A stretch of DNA of 64,000 nt from Phragmites australis (Eukaryota > Streptophyta > Magnoliopsida > Poales > Poaceae). Below the pieces are notes generated by a model, which worked only from the letters and a program-made list of their open reading frames with translations, was not told where the DNA came from and did no database searches. The position numbers were made by a program, and so were the translations under genes. Location of the stretch: contig NC_084929.1 of assembly GCF_958298935.1 (NCBI RefSeq), forward strand, positions 30,817,501 through 30,881,500, read 5' to 3'. Shown here piece by piece: positions 33,311 through 45,665 of this stretch; the first letter of the stretch is position 1; each line of letters opens with the position of its first letter.

Positions 33311-34529
33311 ACAGAGGAAACCTCAACGCTCAAGTCCCTCTGTTTTGTGGATTTTCGATTTTACCCCTAAATCTACGCAGACTAGTAAGGGCATCATACA
33401 ATGCAAAGATGCTTACACGAATACTTAAGAAGAGAGAATAATTACTGTATTATCAAGCATCTATACCAGAGCCATATTTTACAATGGAAACAATTATTTT
33501 GTAGATGCATAACCATTAGTTTGCTAGTTAAAAAGTTTTAACTAGGCTGGCACCAAGCAGCGCACTCAAGAGCCCAATGTCGAGGAAGAATTGCTAAGTT
33601 GTCACTTAAAAAAATGGTAATTACTGTTGAGATGACATACGAGCTACTTTAAATTTATGTATATAGGATATAGTGACAAATAAGTATCTCATAGTAGCAA
33701 AAACGTGAATACCCATACACATAGCCCTTACTCTCAGTCACTGATTCAAGAACGAATACCGAGACAGCCGTTCCCTTCTCCAAGCGCCTGACCAGCGCAT
33801 TGCCTTGTGCATTGCCTAATGCAACGGATAGTTTTGCTGTCCAAAAATCTTGGGTTTATCGGAAGTTTAAACCAATGGTTCCGGTTTTCCCGTAACATCG
33901 GCTGAGCCGGTTTCTACCTTTCCATATGCATTGCCTGGCTTTAAACTGAACCGTAAATTTTGATATTTTTTTCCGGCTCAATGTTGGTTTGGTTTGACTT
34001 TTAAAACTATATCACAATGTGTGGACATCGCTTGAAATCGTCCAATGGCAGCAAATTTGGAACGTCAGGATAGTAAGAACTAAGAGGAGGTCAATGACAA
34101 CGTGCTTGGCACAAGGATAGAGCATCAGTGACATCCAAGACCAACAATGGCAATGGTCTATCACAAATTGCTTCTAAAAATCATCGCAATTTGCGTACCA
34201 ATTGAACTATAGTCACAAGTCCTATGCCCCGTCATGTAATTTACCCCACGTGTATTTCAGGAATTGAAGCGTTCGATTCAGAGGTGCTGGATGTGTGCGA
34301 AAAGAACCAGAGGCAGAACACGCGGTACGATTTTCAACCGAAAATGCAAGTGTTTCTATTCATGTGCAGACACTCAGATGTTAATCTGCTAGTATTTTTT
34401 CCCGCTGCAGATTCGTCTGCTCTCTTCAGTTCTACAATGCCACACATCAGGCGACACACCCGATCGAATACGCACACTAGCGATACGCTAGGTGCTCTGC
34501 TGCTGCAGCTGCAGCTGCAAGTTTCTCAG
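33311..34529. other. Intergenic, no gene recognised
   Basis: Mixed sequence. Bases 33780-33990 hold CCGGTTTT-rich words found in grass transposons. The short plus frames (for example 34224-34832) run antisense through the neighbouring gene. The 3' UTR of the plastid protein gene should lie just below 34530. Confidence 0.45.
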
Positions 34530-35271
34530 TCACATGAAGCCGTCACTGCGGTCCTGCTCCTCGGCCTCCCTGTTCGCCGTCTGCACGGCCTTGAACCACA
34601 GAAACCCCTGGAATTTTACACAGCAGCTCGGTCAAGCAACCAGGCAATGCAATGGAAGAGTAATGCAGTTCTGGGAGCGGCGGCAGAACACATGCATGCG
34701 GGAGAAAGAGAGGGGTGCACGGCACGGCATGGTATACGTACGGAGGTCGGGATGCCGGTGAAGACGAAGAACCCCAGGAGCGGCGCGTACAGGGCGCTGT
34801 CGGAGCTGATGATCCCGAACACCGGCCGCTGATTCGTGTACTCGAAGATGGAGCCGATCTGTGGCGCGGAGCGATTTGGTCAGTGAAGATTCCGAGCCGC
34901 GCTTCGGCGAGCGACGGGCGAAAGAAAAAGAAACGTACGGCGGCGATGGCGGTGACCGCGGAGGCGAGAAGGTACGCGTAGAACGGGACCTGGCCGGCGC
35001 CGGGCTCCTGCACGTCCCCACCACCCTCGCGCGCCCATGGCGGCGGATCGTCGGCGCCCGGCCGCGCCCACGCGGGGGCCTGATCCTCTTCCTCGCCCGG
35101 TGGCTTACCCGCCGCGGCCAAAACCGTCAGCCTTCGGCGCGACGATGGCCAGCCGAGGAGCGAATGGGCGAGACGGTGGGCTTGAGTTCTCGGCCTCAGA
35201 CCACAGGGGTGCTTTGAACTGCACAGGGAGGTGGAGACGGCGACCGCCGAGGCCGCCATGGAGACGGGCAC
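34530..35271 (-). CDS. Small plastid-targeted membrane protein, conserved, function unknown
   Basis: Three exons splice in frame: 35271-34939, 34858-34742 and 34607-34530, giving 175 residues. The first 50 residues are rich in S, A, R and P with few acids (MPVSMAASAVAVSTSLCSS.., SSRRRLTVLAAAGKPPG), typical of a chloroplast transit peptide. An acidic, proline-rich stretch follows. Two hydrophobic segments are VPFYAYLLASAVTAIAA-IG and SALYAPLLGFFVFTGIPTSG, with QRPVFGIISSD between. The end, FLWFKAVQTANREAEEQDRS, is conserved-looking. I do not recognise a named family. All borders are GT-AG. The second ATG (codon 5) could also be the start. Confidence 0.75.
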
Positions 35272-35514
35272 GACAAGGTCTTGCGCTCGGCGCGGTGGTT
35301 GGGCACCGTTGCAGTCGGGGACTGGATAGGAGGTGGTCGGCGTGCACGATGAGTGGATAGGACAAGGCCGACGTGGCGTGTGTTGGCTGCCAGGCTGGCA
35401 TAGAGAAGTCCACGAAGCGGTATGCCTGTTTTTTTAGACAAAGCAGGGATAATGAGCCAAACATGGCGGCCTCTTTATAAACAAGAAGCTTATTTACTAA
35501 AATATGAGCATCTA

Positions 35515-38500
35515 CTAGTTAAATGTCCATACATTGCAACATGAGATAATAATTTTCATAAGATAATATAATTGATTAAGTGCCACATAATAAGCTACAA
35601 TAGAAGACTAACTTACATAACACAATATTCATATTTTGTAAAGCATAAATAACATAAAAGTACTCAGGTGACGGTTCCAACCAATGCAAATTTATAGCCC
35701 AAAATAGCATAAACATACTAATTTTCAGTCAATGAATATCAAATAAAGTAAATAGGCATCTAAGTATGTACATAGGCAAATAACCTTTTACAGTAAGTAT
35801 GTTCACCTACCTTATTACAGTAGAAGAAAAGAATGAATTTGAATCAATTAAGTACATAAAGAATTGATGTATAAAAAGAATAATCGTTAAAGTCCCTATA
35901 AAATAGTGCAAGCTTATGAAAACTTTTACCTGCGAAGCAACATATCATGTCTACCTTCATGCCCTTCTTTGGTATCACCAGTCTGCTAGTGCTACTAGCT
36001 ATAGCCTTAATTTAGTTTCTCCCAGAATTAAGTTAAGAACTTGAAATTTTCTTTAGTTGTATGATCACGACGCTGATATCATAAGCCGAGGCCCTGGAAA
36101 TCGATGTCTCGGCGAACATCCTGCATGCAGCCATGCGAGAAGCCTTGTCATTGTTGTTGCAGGGAGACCATCCAATTTCTCGCATCTCTTGAGTATAATA
36201 ACAATTTATTCAGAAAATGTAATGACTAGCAGTCGAAATTTTTTAGATGATCAGATGAGTGTCTTTAAAAAAAGATAATGGCTGAGAACATGAGTACTTA
36301 AAAGTGCAACATACCACTCATCTCCACTAATGCTTTTTTTTTTTTGTTAGATCATCAACCATACTCTTGATGTTCAGACTTCAGCGGGAATATAGAAATG
36401 ATGTCGATAACTTATGTCAAATAAAAGTTTGCAATGCTAACCATATCATCTCATTTGTATCTTCTTTAAATACATCTTATCAAGTCTGACACAAGCCTAG
36501 TAACAATATTAAATATCTAACGAAACAACAACCATATGGCTTCCTCACGAGATAGCTTTTTAAGATCACCTAAACCTTAAATATGTACTTTTATTTTTAT
36601 GACAATTAAGGAAACATACCTAAGTGTATTATACGCTGACAGTGTAGCTCAATACATATGAGATCATGCTATTTTATGATTACAGAAAGGAAAATTTTAA
36701 ATTACACCCTCAATATTGTATACTGGATATTATAACTTGCGAGGATAATTACTTAGAGCTCGATGGATTTGAAATTGTGAGATTAACAAAAAAAAATGAA
36801 AATAGTGAACCGAGCTAATCTCTTGCACTATAATAAATATGACGTCGACTGTTGTTTGATCATTTGCAAGGTACAATAACTAAAGATAGTCTAACAAGGT
36901 ACAACTTATGAAGAGTCTGGTCATCGGTTTATCCAACAAAAAATTCATTGAAATAATATGATTTGTGTTAGAAAAGGATCTTCTCAGAGTAATAATCACA
37001 TGATTTCACAGCATTTCACAATTAATGAAGAGAAGATAAAGAATCAATATTGTGCAATTATGCTAGATGAGCACTCCTAGCCTACCAATGGTCTTTGAAT
37101 CGCCAGAGACTGCTTGCGGTGGGGAATAGTTTTTGAACCCAAATCTCCTTATGTAACCGTTAAGTGATGCTCAACCTCAAAACAATTGCAGGGGAAAAGT
37201 TCCACACAAGAAAACAAGTCGACCAAAAAGAGCTACAATGAAGAGATATAAGATACACAAACCGATTCAGGACATGAGGATTGACCTTGCAAGTGTGAGT
37301 GTAACAAACTAAAATGCAGATAAGTAATCACAAGGATAAGCACATACACATACCACGAACAACCAAAACAGGCCATCATAAGCCCATGACAAAAATAGAT
37401 TGTGCCATCTTCCCTCAAGCTACCTACCATTGTTGTTGGATGTCCAATCCATGCGATGTCAGCATGCACATCACATCAAACACCTTGGACATATTAGGCA
37501 ACGACATCATCTTGCACTCGTTGGCCACTGTGGCGCTGCGTTCACACCTATCGTTGATGTCTTGTTGTTGTCACTCCACTTAGCCATTCTGTCGAATAGG
37601 TGACACACGCCAGTGCTTGGGAGCAAGTCCTGGAGCTTGGTGGCGTCCAAACTGTATATGTCTCTCGCCCACATCTCTGATGATCCAATGGTTTGGTTGG
37701 CGCAAACAAACTAAAATGCGGACAACTAAACTAAAATCGAATCCTTGCATCAATTCGAGGGGAGAAACTGAGAAACCAAGTGGAGAGGTGTTTTGGTTTG
37801 CATGTGATGAGGCATTGACAATAGCTGATGTGTCTTGAACTTAGTTAGCATGTGTTTGTGGATGCTTATTCTTGTTCATGTCTAACTCGAGTTGGCGGTG
37901 TTTGGAATTGACGAATTCTTCTTTGTACGTAGAAAAATTACACACAACGGAAGTTCCGGTGTGAACATCGTATGTTCTGTTATGAGCAGTATATACTCAT
38001 CGGACTATTTATTGCAGAGAGCAAAATTTCGGACGAAATTGGAGATCAATGCACTGAAAAGGTCGGGTGAGTGTGGTGGTTACACTGAAGGGTATTACTG
38101 GAGCATTTTCAGTGTTGAACCAGAAATGAAAGCAAACACCGGATGGTCTAGTGATAGACTTTGAGAGCGTCATAGTATTTTCTGCATGGAGTAGATTTTT
38201 GGCGCCAATTTTGATTATGTACGTCGGATAGTCTAGTGCTGTATTTTTGAACACCGGAGAAAGCACCAGACCTTTTATTGCAGAGAGGTTGCAGGAGGGT
38301 GGTTTGGTGGATTGGCACACACCGGATTATTCATTGATGGATATGAGATCACCAGAAGATTTTACTGGACCTTTTCCTACAGAGAGCAAAATTTTCCTGG
38401 AACAGATAATGTTATATTCGCCGAATGGTCTGGTGTTCAGGAGCATAACACACCGGAACATCCGGTGTTCACGTTTTCTGCTGAATGTACTCTGAGTTGT

Positions 38501-40399
38501 AATTTTTGATGTTGTGCTAACCTGGAGATGTTTTAGAGTGTGGAAAATGTGTTTGCTTATTTTATGGTGTGCAAGTGATGGATGCAACTTGGAGGTCAAT
38601 AGCTGGTGATCGGGGCTAAACGGGTGCTTGGTGCCGTACGATTAATGAGGGTCGAGCGGAGTAAAAAATGATCCTAATTGTACATATGAAGGTCAAGCAA
38701 AGTATGAAACATAGAATAAGATGGCGTGTTGACAAAGTCAAGCGAATGGGATGTCGGTGCAAGTGACAAGACGACTCGAGGGATTGGGAGCGGGAGAGAC
38801 TTGCCGGCGATCAAGATCACAAGATGGAGGACACACATCATCATTGGAGTGCTTGCTTCAGGTGAAAGCAAGTGACAACTAGTCACGCTTTAAGAAACGT
38901 GGGTTTCACAGTTTGGCTTTAAAACTGTGGGAGGACTGGAGGAGTACGTGGCACCATCGTGAAGCTTGCGTCGAGGTGAAGCTAAGTCGTAAAGGCGTCG
39001 TGGCCGTTCAATGAATGGAGAAGAAAATAGACTAAAATATCCTCGATGGTACAAAGTATACTACAAGAGAGAGGTATTTTGAAGAAAAAAATTAGGAAAT
39101 TTAGAGGTCAAGTTTTCTAGGCCTATAAATAGAGAAGTAGGGCTATGAGAGATGACTAATCAGCCATTTGAGCCCCTTGTGTCACCCATATGAGAGTATT
39201 ATGCTATGGTTTTAGTGGAGAGGAGGATGAGTGCTTACCTATGTAATAGGTGAGAGTTTTGAGAGAAAAATCTTTTTAATCCGCCAAAAATAGAGTTGAC
39301 CTATTTGAGTAATGATATTTATTTTGTTTCATGTGTTTGAATTTCTCTCCTTCTAGTTTTCCTCTCTTGGTTCACTTGCCTTGTGTGCAAGTTTTTCTTT
39401 TCCGGTTTTGATTTTCATTTTTTGTTTTTAGGCTGAAATTTCAGCACCTTGTGAGATCATTCTTTTTGTTGCTAGAGGCATAAAATTTACATACACACGC
39501 TTATGTGATGGGGTCTTGAATTCTCTTGCCTCTAGACAATCAATTTGGAGAGTCTCGTTACTCAGCGTTTATCTTTTCTTGTTTCTTTGCTACTTGTGAT
39601 CTTTCTTGTACTAAAACATATGGATTGATCTTAAATAAAATCTATGATTCATATACTATCCATAGAGTCGTATTGTCTCGATTTTATCTTAAAATTTCTC
39701 TTGATTTTTTGCTTTCGCTTGAGTTTTTGAGGTGCGTTGGTGATCCAAATAGGAGAAGACCATCGATTCGCAAAAAATTGTTAAGATACCTATTCACCCC
39801 CTCTAATCACCAATCTCATTCCTACAGAAACAGAGGACTACGAACCGGGTTAGAGTAGAGAACGCAGAGCGGCACGACGATCACTGCAGCTCGAGACGGA
39901 AGTGGTGGCGCACGGGATGCGGGCACATACGGGTTGTGATGTCGGCGTGGTGGTGGTGGATTGGGGTGGTGGCAGACTGGGCCGGTGTAGCATGGCATTC
40001 ATTGCGGCGGCTTGAGACAGAGGTTACGGTGCACGGACGGTGGGCTCAGATCGATCTCCTGGCTGCAACTGGGGCCGATGACCACCCGCTCCCATGACTT
40101 GCACATGCATGGCAGGGTGGTGAGCACCTCCTGGACTGACCTGGGAGGTGGGCATGATGCAGAAGGCGAGGGGAGTGGAGTAGTTAACGCGAGATGAGGG
40201 GAGGGGGCAGCGAGGATGAAGAGTAAAGGGAGGGAAGGATCAAGAACGACGATTGGAATGGTTGTGTTTGTGTGTCATGGGGAAGCAGGGTGGAGCAGGA
40301 AAGGAGGGAGGAGCAATGGTTTTGCATGGTGGGGGATGGGAGGGCGACATCGGGGAGGGAGAGACGCACGATTAAACTCGTCGTTTATATTAGTAGAGA
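35515..40399 (-). mobile_element. Candidate 4.9-kb Helitron, interrupted by an LTR
   Basis: On the minus strand position 40399 begins TCTCTACTAATATAAACGAC, close to the start of the 15283-15658 Helitron. At the far end GTTGCAATGTATGGACATTT precedes AACTAG and then T (35518-35514), close to that Helitron's 3' end. The base before the start is G where A is expected, and the 3' hairpin is weakened. The inside includes a GC-rich stretch next to the 5' end (39840-40380) that may be captured gene sequence, unrecognised, and a copia-type LTR. The two ends could also belong to separate elements. Confidence 0.45.
37828..39832 (+). mobile_element. Copia-type LTR fragment or solo LTR
   Basis: The region has repeated ACACCGGATGGTCTAGTG, CACCGGAACATCCGGTGTTC and similar words typical of large Ty1/copia LTRs in grasses, then TGTAATAGGTGAGAGTTTTG, and ends ACCTATTCACCCCCTCTAAT followed by CACCAATCTCATTCCTACA, a classic copia LTR 3' end. 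No TGGTATCAGAGC primer-binding site follows and no gag or pol frame is seen, so it is solo or truncated. The left border (a TG near 37828) is approximate and no 5-bp duplication was found. Confidence 0.55.
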
Positions 40400-40619
40400 C
40401 ATTTTCCACCATTCTTTCATGGTGTACTTCCATATTTTCGAACTGGCACCCTCGAGCCTCAATCTCAACAACCACCGCTGAGAACTTGCATCTTGTGTAT
40501 TCCTGTAAACTCTTCACCACTTCAAGGCAGTCCAAGACCAAACAAATTTTCATCGTGTTTATGTCAGCCGCAAAACAAAGAGTTTCATTACATGGTGACC
40601 AGGAATAAATAATCAATAA

Positions 40620-41260
40620 TTGTATATATTTAATAGAGATACGATATATCCTTAGAATGGGTATCTATTGTACACGTATTCTTAACCTGATACGGTAGGT
40701 TCCACAACCGTCATGGGGTAAATAAGTCATATGTTGATATTCTAGGTAGTTCATTATGTTCTACATGGAATTCATCCTCAGATTAGAAAAAAATCTTTCA
40801 GATATTCGAAAGTTATACAATCCAAGAAAATTAGACTCAGAAAATTCAAGTATGATAAGTTTCCTTAACCTAACTATATAAGGAATGGGGATTCTAAGCT
40901 GAACAGGCAAGACATAGCAAACCTAGTTAGATAAGAGCAGAAACAACCTATTAATATCTATAAAAAAGTCATACCACAACGAGATTTATCCGACAAGTAT
41001 TTCAGAATTTAGAACACCAGAGAACTCATCGAGATTCTTAGAATTAGATTGAGATATATCCTATTGTAATTGTCTTTTTCTGAGATTAATCAAAACAAAA
41101 TATGACATATGAATATTATCCAAAGGGACGCATCAACCTATATAAATCTTATGTGCTTTTCTTCAATATGCATAGTCGATAACCATATATCTCTACTTTA
41201 AATAAGTATTTGTATAATTAACTTTATCAATACACATGCTAATGCTTACAGGATGGTTAG
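40620..41260 (+). mobile_element. Possible degraded gypsy-type LTR
   Basis: The order of words (AACTATATAAGGAATGGGGA, GCAAGACATAGCAAACCTAG, then CATCAACCTATATAAATCTT, ATGTGCTTTTCTTCAAT) resembles the U3-R-U5 layout of Ty3/gypsy LTRs, with a TATA-like TATATAAGG. No internal coding region is attached and the borders are unclear. Confidence 0.3.
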
Positions 41261-41269
41261 ATAGTTAGC

Positions 41270-41470
41270 TCATTCCATGCCATTGTACTGGCCCCTATGA
41301 ACTTCCCTGATGCATATCTGCACTCTGTTACTTCCCCGAGATACTGCAACATCGACATTGAATTTCAAATGATCACTCAGTGGCAGGAACCAACAAGGGG
41401 ATGGTCTTCTTCCCTGCACTCCACGTGTAGCAGACTTGCTCTTTAGGTATGTTTGGTTAGAGGGTAACAT
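41270..41470 (-). pseudogene. RNase H-like fragment of a retroelement
   Basis: The minus frame reads SDHLKFNVDVAVSRGSNRVQ followed by ICIREVHRGQYNG. This matches the start of the RNase H-like domain common in plant non-LTR reverse transcriptases (KxNVDxAVS..G). The usual GA(V/I)G step after SRGSNR is missing, and the frame stops within the domain, so this is a broken piece. Confidence 0.45.
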
Positions 41471-41691
41471 TAAATGGATACGGTCATTTCTATTTTTTTA
41501 TGTGATGGCTTAGTTTTTTTAGTTAGTTAGATGAGATGATCTAATTTTCTATTTGGTTAGAAAGGTATGGGTGAACATGATAATCTAGTTTTCTGTTTAA
41601 TTACATGGATGGAATGTGCTGAGTGCTTATGATGACATCTTTATTAATAAGGTGATGAACTTGCCTCGTTCTACATATATGCTCACCATGT

Positions 41692-41886
41692 TCAAATCCA
41701 ACTAGCTGAATTGCTCGCCCAATACAGTTCTGATTCGTCGCACCCACATATCTCCAACTTCGTGAGATTACCAAGATCCTGCAGACCCTCGCAGTCTGAA
41801 GAAGCTAGCAGCTCTGCGCTAAAAGAAATTGATACATGCTCCAGGTTCTTGGCCACACCTCGCAGGGCTCCTTTCAGGTCATACAA
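41692..41886 (-). pseudogene. LRR-like fragment, possibly from an NLR gene
   Basis: The minus frame reads NLEHVSISFSAELLASSDCE followed by GLQDLGNLTKLEICGCDESE, the spacing and wording of NLR-type leucine-rich repeats. It is about 60 residues long and no NB-ARC or further repeat is open beside it. Bases 41900-42290 may contain decayed continuation with several stops. Confidence 0.35.
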
Positions 41887-42289
41887 CCGAGGTCATCAAT
41901 GCAATAGTCATATACGCCTCAACCCCAAAAATTAACATATTTCTCCTCTTGTCCATCTACAATGCAAGATTGCAACCAAATTTAACAATGGCAAAAATGT
42001 CTCCAATTCAAGCTAACAATTTGCCACTTATGTACTGCTATGATGTTTGCAATTTGCCTAATCTCTTCCCACCAATAGAACTGAAGAATTTACCTTCACA
42101 ACAATGTCCGACTTTGCTTCAGCCCCGGCAAAAATCTCTCTCAGGTACTAGCCTTGTGCAGCCCTTGCAAAAAGGAGATCAACAAAATCAAAATGTGGCT
42201 CCAGGGTGCATCGGTTACCTCCATCACTCCATGCACCTGAAAATATTCGTTGAGACAAAGCCCTGATAGTTAAACTCCTTTATACAGTG

Positions 42290-44900
42290 AACCAGAACAG
42301 TATGACTGTTAAGAACCTAACATTCTCATAGTTTACTTCCTCTTCTAGCTATAAATTTGCTCCTTATCTTCTTCAGACTGGTGCTACAAAAAAAAAAAAA
42401 ATCATCTAGCAAGTAGATAATGCATGGCCTAAGTAAATACAGTGACTGCATCACTCTTCTGAGACATGCATAGATGTGGTGGGGTGCAGTCGTATGCATG
42501 ATGATGACTCGAGCAAAGTAAAATTCTGATGATCTACTGCAACTAGAATATGTATCATACAATAATCTTGATTTGAGATCTATGGAGCCGAAACCCAGTG
42601 CTGAAAAACAAGCGAGTATGATCTCAAGAAACATTACTTCCTTGCATACAGGCATTCTACAGCCTAGCCGGTAACACAGAGAGCAATCAACAAACCGAAT
42701 GCACCTCTTTCATGAATGGTTACATATTCTAGCATGCTTAGATCTAGCGGTTGCAGTCTGCGTACTTCTTTGGAGGAGACGGGGCAGCGGCGGCGTGAAC
42801 TTGCAGCAGGGAAGGGACGGAGTCAGACTGGTGGGAGGAAGAAAAGAGATATCTGGATCTGGATGGAGGCGTGGTAGGTCGAGCGGAGCGGAGTGCAGTC
42901 GCAGGGGGCGGAGGAGGCCGGTGGCGGGGCGTAGAGGTACTGCTGCGGGTATTTTCAACCGATTCTTTAAATCTTGCTCCTTCTATTTTTATATAAAAAA
43001 TCTCTTTAAAAAATTCCTCTATTTCTCTACGCGTTCCAATTGATTTTTTAAATCTCGCTCTCTAAATTTCACTCACATATATTTTATTAGTATTCTATAA
43101 ATAAAAAATATTTACAATGACTATATTTTATATATGTTTAAATTTTGTTTAAATTCAAATTGAATTAAAAGAACAATATCACATGAACTGATAAATATAT
43201 ATATAAATGGAGCATTATAAAGGAACACATTTTTTCACCATATAACGAAGGGCTAGAAATAATTTTATAAATTAGTCCACCACATAAGAAGAATATTAGT
43301 AATTTTTCTCAGATTTTTGGAATTTATTTGAGACTCTAACAATTATTAAAAGTTATAAAAGTAGCATTTTTTGAAAAATTTTAGTTTAAATTATACATAT
43401 GCTTTTTGGTGAATCTAATTAAAATAGATTTCACATGGATTATAGAACCCATACAAGCAATAAAAGACCACTATTTTGAATAGAGCAGATGGTAAGGAAT
43501 AGTGGAGATGTCAAGTATTGTTCATAGCGGGTCCACATGTCATCGGCTCGTCCTTCGTCCGTTCATGAGATAGCGAGCGAGTTTGCGTTCAATGGAAGTA
43601 GCCAACCATCGGGAGGAGATAGCAAGCGCATTAAAATAGCGAGCTGAGTAGAGAACCGGTTGGAGCCGATCGAATCGCTATATGTAGCGATAGCCAGCGG
43701 GATGGGGAGTCCTTTGGAGATGCTATGAGGAAATGTAGGTGTGGAGACGCGGGGAGGTGAGAAGAAATGAGGTGCATAGGTGGGCGAGAAGGGTGGATGG
43801 CTTCATATGGTTAATTTGGGCGGATGGGTTCAATCAATATTTGAGAGGAATATTTGTCTAAAGTGGTCATTCCATCTACCCTGTCCTCCAACCAAACGTC
43901 TCAAAAAATTTGATGGTCATCTCCCATTCAGAGATATCCCTCGAACCAAACACACCTATAATTCTTGATGAAGCCGAAGGTTAACAACGGGTTTTGGAAT
44001 ATGGCTTCATGAATCCCCTTCCTCTGAGCGTGCCATATCACTCAGCAATCGATTATAAGCAATGTAAAATCTCTATGTTCCATGTTTTCCATCATGAAGA
44101 ATAACCATTCTTTAGGATCGACAATGGTTGTAGCAGCAATAAACCTAGTTAGTCCTCGTCAAGCAAAGCCCGTACACACTTTGACATCGTGCAGTTCAAA
44201 AGGGCATGATCCCATAAGTCATAAGTCGCTCCACATTTCTAGTAAATCATTAATTATTATGGTGAAAAACATGTGTACGATAGTGATCTATCTTCAAGAT
44301 ATACCATATTTCTAGTAAATCATTAATTATTAAATCATCATCAAGTTTACCCTTCTCTGTAACTTCCGCATCTATATGATACTTGGATAAATTTATAACA
44401 AATATGTTCACATCATTCTCCAAAAAAGACACAAACCACCACTATGGCCATCACTACGTACTGCAAAGGCAGATTAGTAGCCAATCAACGTTCTAAGATT
44501 CCCAACTTGAGTCTTTGAAAATTGTGTCTCAATAATGAACAAAATCAGGGCGACAATTTCCTTCACAAGACCGTGAAGTTCCTTCAATATTACAAGTTTG
44601 ACAATCTCACGATAGTTCTAACTTAAGATTTCAGTGCTCCCGGTGGCACTCCGCACCGAAACCTGCCGATCTCATATCGGTTTTTGTTACCTACCCATCT
44701 ATTGCCTTTCGTTCACGCTACTGAATATGCTCATCTCTCCTTCCGTTAGCCTCAAATACTTCTTCCTCAACATTGCCAAGGATGTTGCTTGCTTCCAGCA
44801 TATTGATTTCCTTACCATGTGTTAATGCCTCTGTTGTCAGGTTAGCTACAGAAGATCCATCTTGTTAGGCATCAATAGCATGTTATAGTCCTTGAAGCAT
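42290..44900. other. No gene recognised; MITE-like and low-complexity DNA
   Basis: Bases 42700-42960 are GC-rich and open on both strands without recognisable product. Bases 42960-43740 include a MITE-like stretch beginning CGATTCTTTAAATCTTGCTC with a matching CGTTCCAATTGATTTTTTAA word. Bases 44000-44900 contain short frames only. Confidence 0.4.
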
Positions 44901-45124
44901 CAGTGGCCTTTTCATCATCTCTCTTTAGACCCCTGACAGTCTCTTCCGAGCTCTAAGCTTGTATTTATACACTTGCCTCTCATGTTGCTTCAATGGGCTA
45001 TTGGGATTATCGTGTAGTTCTTCATCCTGTTGGTGCAAATCGCATTGACAGTGCTCTGAGTTCCTGTTGGGTGAACCACCAGTCCTTCCCTCAAAGCTAC
45101 TAGCTGAATGCTTCCCTCTGGCAA

Positions 45125-45665
45125 AACCACTCTTAGCTTTTTGGACGACGATCAAGAGATGCAAGCAGAAAATCCCCATAATGTAACTCCACCTTGTAAT
45201 CACCATCACCGCATTTTGCATCCATATGCCCTATGAGGCCACAGAAAGCACATAAACGCAACATCTTCTCGTACTTAACCCTAAAAGTACAGTTAATTTC
45301 CTCACTAGTCTTGCTTTTCACAAATTCTAGTAAAACCCTGAAGAGGGGCTTCCTAACATCCATGTTCACCTAAATATGAAGATAATTTCCCCATCCACAT
45401 TGGTCTGCATCCACTTCCACTATCAGCACCCTTCAATACACCTAGCAAGCTGGTTTCCAACCTTCTTATTCATGAATGTAGGTGGGAGATCATATATCGG
45501 GACCCACACTGGCATCCGGTTAAAGTTGATTGTAGATGCCTTTGAAAGATCATCATATTCCTCTATCAGAAAAACATTACCACAGAAAATCCATGGTCCT
45601 GCCTCCATTACCTTAAGCCAATCTCCTTGACACGCAAATTGCATGACAAAGAGATTGCCCCCCAT
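45125..45665 (-). pseudogene. DUF4283/zinc-knuckle (LINE-associated) pseudogene
   Basis: The first part (45665-45423) reads FVMQFACQGDWLKVMEAGPW and FNRMPVWVPIYDLPPTFMNK, a DUF4283 domain. The second part (45369-45133) reads MNMDVRKPLFRVLLEFV and CAFCGLIGHMDAKC, a CX2CX4HX4C zinc knuckle. Such proteins are linked to plant LINE retrotransposons. Two lesions separate the halves: a one-base frameshift at ..CIEG (about 45427) and a TAG where a tryptophan is expected (..YLHI-stop-VNMD, about 45372). Confidence 0.7.

Noticed and set aside
35037..35360. 107-residue plus frame
   Set aside because: Antisense to the transit-peptide exon of the plastid membrane protein.
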